The position numbers were made by a program, and so were the translations under genes. Below the pieces are notes generated by a model. That model was not told the origin of the DNA. It ran no database searches and saw only the letters and a program-made list of their open reading frames with translations. A stretch of 10,348 nt of DNA from contig JAFWRV010000381.1 of assembly GCA_017519685.1 (NCBI GenBank), positions 1 to 10,348 on the forward strand, written 5' to 3'. Positions 1 to 5,185 of this stretch are shown piece by piece (the stretch's first letter is position 1; each line of letters starts with the position of its first letter). This DNA is from Clostridia bacterium (GTDB lineage: Bacteria; Bacillota; Clostridia; Oscillospirales; Acutalibacteraceae).

Positions 1-347
1 TGATAGGGGCAGTAAAGACAGCCGTTAACGCAGTAGTTTGAAAGATAAAGAGGGGCAAACATTACTATACGGTTGCCGTAGAAAGCAAGCTTGATTTCCT
101 TTGCGAGCTTATACATTTCCTCGATTTTTTCCGGTATTTCACAGGCAAGCAGAACCGCCGCCTCCCTGTGAGTCAGACCTGCGCAGGTAACTCCTTTGCC
201 GCTCGGCTTCGGCCTTGCCTTTTCGAGCAGACTGTCAATCAGCTCGACGTTGTTTTTGTTTGCTTCGGCGTAAGCGATGGTTTCAAGTATTTCCTCGTGA
301 TTGATGAATTCTTCGGCGTGAAGTGATTTGGGATTGTAAACAGCCAT
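1..347 (-). CDS. hydG: [FeFe]-hydrogenase H-cluster radical SAM maturase HydG (N-terminal part, 3' end outside window)
   Basis: HydG is the radical-SAM tyrosine lyase that makes the CO and CN ligands of the [FeFe]-hydrogenase H-cluster. Only the first 115 codons are present; the gene runs off the left edge. The frame begins MAVYNPKSLHAEEF. It reaches the family hallmark APLYLSNYCVNGCLYCPY, whose C106, C110 and C113 form the CX3CX2C site for the SAM-binding 4Fe-4S cluster. The ATG at 347-345 is preceded by GAAGAAGG about 7 nt upstream. An in-frame ATG six codons further up is possible but would consume that ribosome binding site. It lies 24 nt after hydE on the same strand, so the two are surely co-transcribed. 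The motif is close to diagnostic; the C-terminal half, with the second cluster site, cannot be seen. Confidence 0.95.
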   Translation of the reverse strand, partial: MAVYNPKSLHAEEFINHEEILETIAYAEANKNNVELIDSLLEKARPKPSGKGVTCAGLTHREAAVLLACEIPEKIEEMYKLAKEIKLAFYGNRIVMFAPLYLSNYCVNGCLYCPY

Positions 348-371
348 GGATAAACCTTCTTCCATATAATA

Positions 372-1490
372 TTAATAGTTTCTTTTTATGTCTCCGCGTG
401 AAACCACGGTGCGGTAGCCCGCGGATTCAATTCTTCTGTCAAGGCATTCCCTGCATTGGGCGCTCTCCTCACCGGTGCAGATTTTGTTGTCGTAAAGCGC
501 GTATTTTTTCCTGACTTCCACAGGAGAAAGGTTCGGCATAACGACATTCGCTCCGGCTTTAAGACCTTTTTCACGGCCTGCGGAATCCACTGTCCCGAGA
601 GCCGTGGTGGAGGGGAGAAGAATGTCCGGCTTTATCAGCCGTATCAGGGAAAGCAGATAAAGAGTCAGCCCGGCGGTGCCGGCGCGTTCGTTTTCAAACG
701 GCGTATTCGCGGCGGGAATAAAAGGACCGATTCCGCACATTTCCGGTCTGAATTCCTCAATGAATTTCAGATCCTTCGCAAGTGAAAGGGAAGTCTGGAA
801 AGGAGAACCGACCATAAATCCGCAGCCGACCTGAAAACCGATTTTTTTGAGGTCCGCGAGGCATCTCATCCTGTTGTCAAATGACATTTCGGGAGGGTGG
901 ATTTTTGCGTAATGCTCTCTGTCGGCGGTTTCGTGGCGAAGCAGATAGCGGTCCGCTCCGGCGTCAAACATCTTTTTATAGTCTTCATAAGAGTATTCGC
1001 CGAGCGACAGCGTGACGGCGCAGTCGGGATATTTTTCTTTGATTCCGGTGACAATCCCGCAGATTTCACCGGTCGGGAAAATGCCTTCTCCGCCTTGCAG
1101 CACAAAGGTTCTGTAACCGAGAGAATATCCTTCGTCGCAGCAGGCGAGAATCTGTTCCTCCGTCAGTCTGTATCTGTCGCACTCTTTGTTTGAACGCCTT
1201 ATTCCGCAGTAGAAGCAGTCGTTGCGGCAGAAATTTCCGATTTCTATGAGCCCCCGCAGATAAACATCGGTTCCGTATATTTCACGGCGCTTTTTATCCG
1301 CGAGTTTCGCCGCGTAATCCGCCGTTTCCTCACACGCGGAGTCGATGAGCAGGCGATACTCCTCAACGGAGAGCTTTTCACCCGCGCAGAGCCGTTCAAT
1401 AAGAGGAAACGCTGTATTGAATTTTTCTTTTTCCGAATTTTTCATAGGCATAAAAAAGCCGAATCCGCAGGGATCCGGCTCTGTCGTCAT
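372..1490 (-). CDS. hydE: [FeFe]-hydrogenase H-cluster radical SAM maturase HydE
   Basis: HydE is a radical-SAM enzyme of H-cluster assembly that works with HydG and HydF on the diiron subcluster. Numbering here counts from the in-frame TTG at 1493, so the ATG at 1490 is residue 2. The CX3CX2C motif is C89, C93 and C96 within IGNFCRNDCFYCGIRR, followed by the VLQGGE strand (131-136). A C-terminal trio C339, C347 and C350 has the spacing of the dispensable second Fe-S site known in Thermotoga HydE. The start is uncertain. ATG 1490 has a GGCGGA-like ribosome site about 9 nt upstream. The family length of about 350 aa fits better with ATG 1445 or 1451, but those directly follow a terminator hairpin and T-run and have no visible ribosome site. 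The gene sits between the TM1266-type regulator and hydG. The identity is secure. Confidence 0.96.
   Translation of the reverse strand: MTTEPDPCGFGFFMPMKNSEKEKFNTAFPLIERLCAGEKLSVEEYRLLIDSACEETADYAAKLADKKRREIYGTDVYLRGLIEIGNFCRNDCFYCGIRRSNKECDRYRLTEEQILACCDEGYSLGYRTFVLQGGEGIFPTGEICGIVTGIKEKYPDCAVTLSLGEYSYEDYKKMFDAGADRYLLRHETADREHYAKIHPPEMSFDNRMRCLADLKKIGFQVGCGFMVGSPFQTSLSLAKDLKFIEEFRPEMCGIGPFIPAANTPFENERAGTAGLTLYLLSLIRLIKPDILLPSTTALGTVDSAGREKGLKAGANVVMPNLSPVEVRKKYALYDNKICTGEESAQCRECLDRRIESAGYRTVVSRGDIKRNY
1452..1480 (-). terminator. Intrinsic terminator between the hyd regulator and hydE core
   Basis: Read on the minus strand, AGCCGGATCC, loop CTGC, then GGATTCGGCT form a 10-bp stem with one G-U pair, followed at once by six T. 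The other strand has no T-run, so it acts only in the hyd direction. It lies inside the longest hydE frame (codons 5-14), immediately before the ATG codons at 1451 and 1445. It could end regulator transcripts, or attenuate hydE/hydG expression unless ribosomes cover it. Confidence 0.8.
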
Positions 1491-1543
1491 CAATGAGCTT
1501 CCGCCTCAATCGCGATTTCGGCGTCAGGTCCTGCTTTTGTATT

Positions 1544-1804
1544 TTATTCCGCTGGGTAGGAATTGTTTGAATAAACGGTTTTCGCGCTCATGCCTTTGAT
1601 TCTTCCGAGCTTTCCGGAAAGAGCGCTTATAACATCCTGCGGCGCTTCAATCGCGACGCTGATGATGCTGATTGAGCGCTTGCGGTAAGGAATGCCCATT
1701 CTGCCGAGAATGAACTGCCCGTAATCGTGCAGAATATCATTGAGCTGACTTATATTATCATCGTTTTCAACAATTATGCTGATAACGGCGACTCTTGTTT
1801 CCAT
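1544..1804 (-). CDS. TM1266-family iron-only hydrogenase system putative regulator
   Basis: This 86-aa protein belongs to the small family found next to [FeFe]-hydrogenase maturation genes and typed by Thermotoga TM1266. Family features seen are the N-terminal strand RVAVISIIVEN, then ILHDYGQFILGRMGIPYRK, SISIISVAIEAPQDVISALSGKLG and the ending GMSAKTVYS. The fold is expected to be a compact ACT-like ferredoxin fold. There is no helix-turn-helix, so a direct DNA-binding role is not evident and 'regulator' rests on genomic association. The start is firm: GGAGGT lies about 6 nt before ATG 1804. It is the first gene of the hyd operon, about 18 nt downstream of the probable transcription start. 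It ends 53 nt before the hydE ATG at 1490, with the intrinsic terminator lying beyond. Confidence 0.92.
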   Translation of the reverse strand: METRVAVISIIVENDDNISQLNDILHDYGQFILGRMGIPYRKRSISIISVAIEAPQDVISALSGKLGRIKGMSAKTVYSNNSYPAE

Positions 1805-1822
1805 ATAAGCACCTCCGTTTTC

Positions 1823-1841
1823 CCGGTTATTATATCACCGG
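1823..1841. promoter_or_regulatory. Candidate operator: inverted repeat over the hyd -10 box
   Basis: The arms CCGGT (1823-1827) and ACCGG (1837-1841) are perfect inverted repeats with a 9-nt AT spacer. The -10 TATAAT falls within the spacer. A dimeric repressor bound here would block polymerase. The arms are only 5 bp, so chance is possible and no factor is identified. Confidence 0.35.
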
Positions 1842-1857
1842 ACGGAGCCCGAGTCAA
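1829..1857 (-). promoter_or_regulatory. Sigma-A-type promoter of the hyd operon
   Basis: On the minus strand, the -35 TTGACT (1857-1852) and -10 TATAAT (1834-1829) are separated by exactly 17 nt. The predicted start near 1822 gives an untranslated leader of about 18 nt, just enough for the GGAGGT ribosome site. The match is near-consensus, and the position directly upstream of the regulator gene supports it. Confidence 0.85.
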
Positions 1858-1988
1858 TTCGTATAATCGACAAATAAGGATGAGGAAAAACGCGGCGCCT
1901 TGTGCATTGAACCCACAAAGAGTCAAAACAGGGTAATGCCGAAGCAGAATTATATTATAAATTTATTTTAATTTTTCTGAAAAAACAC

Positions 1989-2017
1989 TTGCAATTCAAA
2001 AAAATGTTCGGTATAAT
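1989..2017 (+). promoter_or_regulatory. Sigma-A-type promoter of the PHP-mgtE unit
   Basis: TTGCAA (1989-1994) and TATAAT (2012-2017) are separated by 17 nt, with a predicted start near 2024. The 40 nt upstream are almost pure A/T, like an UP element. The PHP gene begins at 2067 with AAAGAGG at 2051-2057. The remaining intergenic stretch, 1862-1948, shows nothing recognisable. Confidence 0.85.
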
Positions 2018-2066
2018 GTAGAGTATATTGAGGGTATATGCGATTTTTTGAAAGAGGTTTAACACG

Positions 2067-2924
2067 ATGGTAGGAGATTTGCATTGTCATACAAAGCTTT
2101 CCGACAGTTCGATGGGTATCGATGACCTTATCGTTCTTGCCCAGAAAAAAGGGCTGACGACGATAGCGGTTACCGACAGAGACTGTCAGGCGGGTACGGT
2201 CAGAGCAAAAATAACAGGTGAAAGAAAGGGGATAAATGTTATCCCCGGTGTTGAGCTGTCCTCCTACGACTCAAAAAGAAACGCGTATGCCGAAATTCTC
2301 TGCTATCTTGCGGACAGTCCCGACCGTCTTGAAGGCCTTTGCCACCGAAATATAGCGGTGCGCAAAAGAGCGAGTCAGATGATGACTCTCAAGGTCGCGC
2401 GCAGATTCCCCATAACCCCCGAGCTTGTAACAAAATGCGCTACCGGCTCCACCGCGGTTTTCAAGGAACATATAATGCACGCCCTTATGGAATGCGGACT
2501 GACCGACAGAATATACGGGTCGCTCTATGATGAGCTTTTCTCACCCGAGAGTGCGGACAATGTGCTTGTCACGGCAAAATATCCGGAGCCCGTTGAAATT
2601 ATTGAAGCAATACATGAAGCCGGAGGCATAGCAGTGCTTGCCCATCCCGGCGCCGGAAGCGGGTTTGAATTACTTGAGGAACTGATTTCTCAGGGACTTG
2701 ACGGAGTTGAAGTATGGCATCCGGAAAACAGCGAGGAGCAGAAGACGGAATTGCTTAAAATCACAAAGGCAAAAGGTCTGCTCGCAGTCGGAGGCACGGA
2801 ATTCAAAGGAATGTATTCGAAACAGCCGCTTATAATCGGAGAAATCGGAACGCCCGAAGCAAATGTCAAGGCTCTGCTGGGATATAAGACCAAGCAGAAG
2901 AAAAAGAAAGCCGCAGCGAAATAA
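2067..2924 (+). CDS. PHP-domain protein (TrpH/YciV-like), metal site partly substituted
   Basis: This is a 285-aa member of the PHP phosphoesterase family, whose TrpH/YciV branch removes nucleotides or phosphate from RNA ends or nucleotides. Kept motifs are DLHCHT (H6, H8), SD (D13), GVE (E63) and LAHPG (H193), plus GLDGVEVWHP. By comparison with the nine-ligand site of characterised YciV-type enzymes, four ligand positions differ. TDHD reads TDRD (R38), the HIL-type histidine is E76 (AEILCY), and DFHG reads EFKG (E245, K247). Catalysis may be changed or lost. The C-terminus is a lysine tail (KTKQKKKKAAAK). The start follows AAAGAGG with 9 nt spacing. It is first in a transcription unit with mgtE, with no terminator before the mgtE leader. 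The fold is certain; the substrate is unknown. Confidence 0.88.
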   Translation: MVGDLHCHTKLSDSSMGIDDLIVLAQKKGLTTIAVTDRDCQAGTVRAKITGERKGINVIPGVELSSYDSKRNAYAEILCYLADSPDRLEGLCHRNIAVRKRASQMMTLKVARRFPITPELVTKCATGSTAVFKEHIMHALMECGLTDRIYGSLYDELFSPESADNVLVTAKYPEPVEIIEAIHEAGGIAVLAHPGAGSGFELLEELISQGLDGVEVWHPENSEEQKTELLKITKAKGLLAVGGTEFKGMYSKQPLIIGEIGTPEANVKALLGYKTKQKKKKAAAK

Positions 2925-3099
2925 AAAGAGAGGTGAAACCAATGTCAGGCGACAGTAGTCACGTGCGATTATGTAACAGAATAAGCATTAAGCGCAGCTG
3001 CCGTCTGTCGGGAACCTGTCGGGTTTTTCTCTGATTACGGCAGTGACGGTTTGACTTTTTTCAACACCCTTGCGCTTATGCGGAAAGGGTGTTTTTATT
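2925..3099 (+). promoter_or_regulatory. Structured 5' leader of mgtE (candidate attenuator or riboswitch)
   Basis: About 175 nt separate PHP from mgtE. In order they hold a GAGGTG site and short open frame, a stem CTGCCGT (2998-3004) with ACGGCAG (3037-3043) extended by a G-U pair, a direct repeat CTGTCGGG at 3005-3012 and 3016-3023, a T-run (3056-3061), and a final terminator hairpin. The segment 2989-2996 (TAAGCGCA) is perfectly complementary to 3071-3078 in that hairpin. The conserved cores of the M-box magnesium riboswitch (such as GACGCCAAUGGGU) are not found. No independent promoter for mgtE is convincing, so transcription probably enters from PHP. Confidence 0.5.
2942..3034 (+). CDS. 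Possible 30-aa leader peptide upstream of mgtE
   Basis: This short open frame begins MSGDSSHVRLCNRISIKRSC and ends in RVFL. It has an excellent ribosome site, GAGGTG, exactly 6 nt before its ATG, and starts 17 nt after the PHP stop. It is rich in Ser, Arg and Cys with no membrane segment, and I recognise no family. Its codons run through the 5' arm of a stem (2997-3004), and its stop TGA (3032-3034) lies just before the 3' arm (3037-3044). A terminating ribosome would therefore cover that arm. This layout resembles a regulatory leader peptide such as those of enteric mgtA or amino-acid operons. The resemblance is architectural only. It could equally be a chance frame inside a structured leader. 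Confidence 0.4.
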   Translation: MSGDSSHVRLCNRISIKRSCRLSGTCRVFL

Positions 3100-3100
3100 T
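3063..3100 (+). terminator. Terminator hairpin occluding the mgtE ribosome binding site
   Basis: AACACCCTT (3063-3071) pairs perfectly with AAGGGTGTT (3085-3093). An inner CGC-TTAT-GCG stem forms the tip. The T-rich tract TTTTATTTT follows. The only purine-rich ribosome site for the mgtE start (AAAGGG) lies in the descending arm. The hairpin could therefore stop transcription and also block translation, as in metal-responsive leaders. Confidence 0.75.
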
Positions 3101-4488
3101 TGGAAAATGAAGCTTTACTCAATCTGATTATCAAACTTTTGTCGGAAAATAAATTCCCGACAATAAAGGACATGCTTTCGGAAATGAATACGGTCGATAT
3201 CGCGGCTGTCATTTCCGCAGCGGAGCCCGAAATGCAGGTCAGGATTTTCCGCCTGCTCGGTAAAAACTCATCGGCCGAGGTATTCAGTTACCTTGATTCC
3301 GATACGCAGGAAACCGTTATCAACTCCATCACGAACGTCGAAGTTCATAACCTGGTTGAGGACATGTTCATCGATGACGCCGTTGACTTTCTTGAGGAAG
3401 TTCCGGCGAACGTCGTCACCCGTGTTCTTGCCCAGACCAGCCGCGAGACCCGTGAAATCATCAACCGCTTTCTGAGCTATCCGGAGGACAGCGCGGGTTC
3501 TATCATGACGGTGGAAATGGCGGCGTTTCAGAAAGAAACTTCGGTTGATAACGCCATTGCCGAACTGCGTAAAACCGCAAACGACAAGGAATCCATTGAA
3601 ACAATATATATAACCGATTCGGAAAGGCATCTTGTCGGCGTTGTCACTTTAAGAAAACTTATCGTTTCTCCGCCCGATACGCTGCTTGAAGATATAATGG
3701 TCAATGAGGACCAGGTTATTTCAGTCGCGACTCATGACGACCGGGAAGCCGTCGCGCAGATAGTGCGCAAATACGACCTTCTTTCCGTGCCGGTTGTCGA
3801 TACCGAAAACCGTCTTGTCGGAATAATTACCATCGATGATATTATCGATGTTATCCAGGAAGAGAACACCGAAGACTTTGAAAAGATGGCTTTGCTGTTG
3901 CCTTCTGAGGACGATTACCTGAAGACAGGCGTTTTAAAGCTTACAAAAAACAGAATTGTCTGGCTTCTCATACTTATGATTTCGGCAACGTTTACCGGTC
4001 AGATTATCACGGGATTTGAAGACAAACTTCAGATGATTGCGGGACTGACCGCGTGCATCCCGATGCTCATGGACACCGGAGGAAACGCCGGCAACCAGGT
4101 ATCCACCCTTATAATCAGAGGACTTGCCCTGGGCACCGTCAGACCGCGCGACTATCTTCGCGTGCTCTGGAAAGAAATCAGGGTTGCGGTTCTCTGCGGC
4201 ATTATCCTTTCGGTTGTCAACTTTGCCAGAATGGCGGCAATCAGGGCGATTACCGGCTCGATGACACCGACACCGGTTATCCTCGTTGTCTGCATCTCAA
4301 TGATATTCGCGGTTATCATAGCGAAGTGTATCGGCTGTACGCTTCCGATAATCGCGAAGCTTATCGGCCTTGACCCCGCGCTGATGGCAGGTCCGATGAT
4401 TACCACCATCGTCGATGCTTTGACGCTTCTCATTTATTTCGGTATCGCGTCGCTCTTCCTTCAGTCCGGAATACTTGTTCCCGCCTGA
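3100..4488 (+). CDS. mgtE: Magnesium transporter MgtE
   Basis: MgtE is a dimeric inner-membrane Mg2+ channel gated by cytosolic Mg2+. From the TTG at 3100 it is 462 aa, the usual length. Residues 1-130 are the helical MgtE N-domain. Residues 135-255 are two CBS domains (SAGSIMT through TIDDIIDVI). Residues 282-460 hold the five transmembrane helices. The pore signature PMLMDTGGNAGNQVST (321-336) is present. D439 in TTIVDALTLL matches the key pore aspartate of Thermus MgtE. An in-frame TTG at 3070 would add 10 residues and start within the terminator hairpin, so 3100 is preferred; AAAGGG lies 10 nt upstream. The gene is preceded by a structured leader and probably controlled through it. The identity is certain, the start less so. 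Confidence 0.96.
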   Translation: MENEALLNLIIKLLSENKFPTIKDMLSEMNTVDIAAVISAAEPEMQVRIFRLLGKNSSAEVFSYLDSDTQETVINSITNVEVHNLVEDMFIDDAVDFLEEVPANVVTRVLAQTSRETREIINRFLSYPEDSAGSIMTVEMAAFQKETSVDNAIAELRKTANDKESIETIYITDSERHLVGVVTLRKLIVSPPDTLLEDIMVNEDQVISVATHDDREAVAQIVRKYDLLSVPVVDTENRLVGIITIDDIIDVIQEENTEDFEKMALLLPSEDDYLKTGVLKLTKNRIVWLLILMISATFTGQIITGFEDKLQMIAGLTACIPMLMDTGGNAGNQVSTLIIRGLALGTVRPRDYLRVLWKEIRVAVLCGIILSVVNFARMAAIRAITGSMTPTPVILVVCISMIFAVIIAKCIGCTLPIIAKLIGLDPALMAGPMITTIVDALTLLIYFGIASLFLQSGILVPA

Positions 4489-4505
4489 AAAGCACGCAAT
4501 ATCAA

Positions 4506-4540
4506 TATATTCAGCCGCGCTGATATACGGTATTTTATTT
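4506..4540 (+). terminator. Probable terminator after mgtE
   Basis: TATA, a bulged T, then TCAGC (4506-4515) pair with GCTGATATA (4519-4527) across a CGC loop. A T-rich but interrupted tract, TATTTTATTT, follows. It lies 18 nt after the mgtE stop and before the next promoter. The bulge and the broken T-run make it moderate. Confidence 0.5.
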
Positions 4541-4576
4541 AATTTCAACATAAATTATCAATTATTAAAAAAACAG

Positions 4577-4605
4577 TTGCTTTTTTGATATACAAGTGTT
4601 ATTAT
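4577..4605 (+). promoter_or_regulatory. Promoter of the rimP-nusA-infB operon
   Basis: TTGCTT (4577-4582) and TATTAT (4600-4605) are 17 nt apart, in an AT-rich stretch after the mgtE terminator. The predicted start near 4612 leaves a leader of about 80 nt before rimP. Confidence 0.7.
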
Positions 4606-4633
4606 CTTTAAAGTAAGAGTATAGGATTATGTT

Positions 4634-4666
4634 AAAGGAGTAGGGCGACCTGCTCTTTTGATTTTA
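4634..4666 (+). promoter_or_regulatory. Leader hairpin with GCGA tetraloop before rimP (possible attenuator)
   Basis: AAAGGAGTAGG (4634-4644), loop GCGA, then CCTGCTCTTTT (4649-4659) form an uninterrupted 11-bp stem with two G-U pairs and a GNRA-type cap. TTTTGATTTTA follows on its 3' side. It resembles a weak intrinsic terminator placed between promoter and first gene, which would allow feedback by NusA encoded in the operon. It ends about 24 nt before the GGAGG of rimP. Confidence 0.5.
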
Positions 4667-4690
4667 TCGGATTAAATTAGCGGAGGTATT

Positions 4691-5185
4691 ATGGCTAAAG
4701 GTAAAGGCGGCAATGTTTCCGCCGCTGTATGGAATATAGCGCAGCCGGTTGCCGACCGGCTCGGACTTGAGATCTGGGATATACGTTTTCTCAAGGAGGG
4801 AACGGACTGGTTTCTCAGAATCTTCATTGACAAGGACGGCGGAGTTGATATAACGGACTGTGAAAATTTCAGCCGCGCAATCGACGCGCCGCTTGATGAA
4901 CTCGATCCCATAGAGCAGAGCTACTGTCTTGAGGTCAGCTCTCCCGGATTAGAAAGGGAGCTTACAAGACCCGACCATTTCGAGAAATACACCGGCGCCG
5001 GCATAAAGGTCAGAATGATAAGACCCGTCAACGGCGTGCGCGAGTTCAAAGGTGTGCTTGAAAGCTATGACGGAGGAATGATAGTTCTCCGCCTTGATGA
5101 CGGCAGCGCGATGAATATAGAAAAGAAAGAAACGTCATATATCAGACTTGACGATTTTGAACAGAAAGGACCGGAAGAAAAATGA
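4691..5185 (+). CDS. rimP: Ribosome maturation factor RimP
   Basis: RimP (YlxS/YhbC) binds the free 30S subunit and helps assemble its head and central region. The protein is 164 aa, typical for the family. The N-terminal alpha/beta domain (about 12-86) shows LGLEIWDIRF, LRIFIDKDGGV and the signature EVSSPGLERELTRP (81-94). The C-terminal SH3-like domain (about 95-157) contains FKGVLESYDGG and ends near SYIRLDD. The ATG follows GGAGG by 4-5 nt. It is first in the operon, and its stop overlaps the nusA start in ATGA, so translation of the two is coupled. This gene order is the classic bacterial rimP-nusA-infB arrangement. Confidence 0.97.
   Translation: MAKGKGGNVSAAVWNIAQPVADRLGLEIWDIRFLKEGTDWFLRIFIDKDGGVDITDCENFSRAIDAPLDELDPIEQSYCLEVSSPGLERELTRPDHFEKYTGAGIKVRMIRPVNGVREFKGVLESYDGGMIVLRLDDGSAMNIEKKETSYIRLDDFEQKGPEEK

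Noticed and set aside
456..1193. Plus-strand frames opposite hydE
   Set aside because: They are antisense shadows of a clearly conserved radical-SAM gene, without ribosome sites.
1862..1867. Plus-strand TATAAT as a second promoter
   Set aside because: There is no -35 at the proper distance, and the promoter at 1989-2017 is much better placed.
3051..3079. TTGACT at 3051 as the -35 of an mgtE promoter
   Set aside because: No acceptable -10 lies 16-18 nt downstream (GCTTAT and neighbours), and the start would fall in the terminator hairpin.
2925..3099. M-box (ykoK) magnesium riboswitch
   Set aside because: The gene context fits, and GGUGA occurs early, but the conserved core segments and the multi-helix layout are not recognisable by eye. 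A covariance search would settle it.
4053..4373. Plus-strand 106-codon frame inside mgtE
   Set aside because: It overlaps the conserved MgtE membrane domain in another frame, is rich in His, Arg and Tyr, and has no family features.
4629..4643. Five-codon frame ATG TTA AAG GAG TAG in the rimP leader
   Set aside because: No convincing ribosome site, and it is made largely of the hairpin's own 5' arm.
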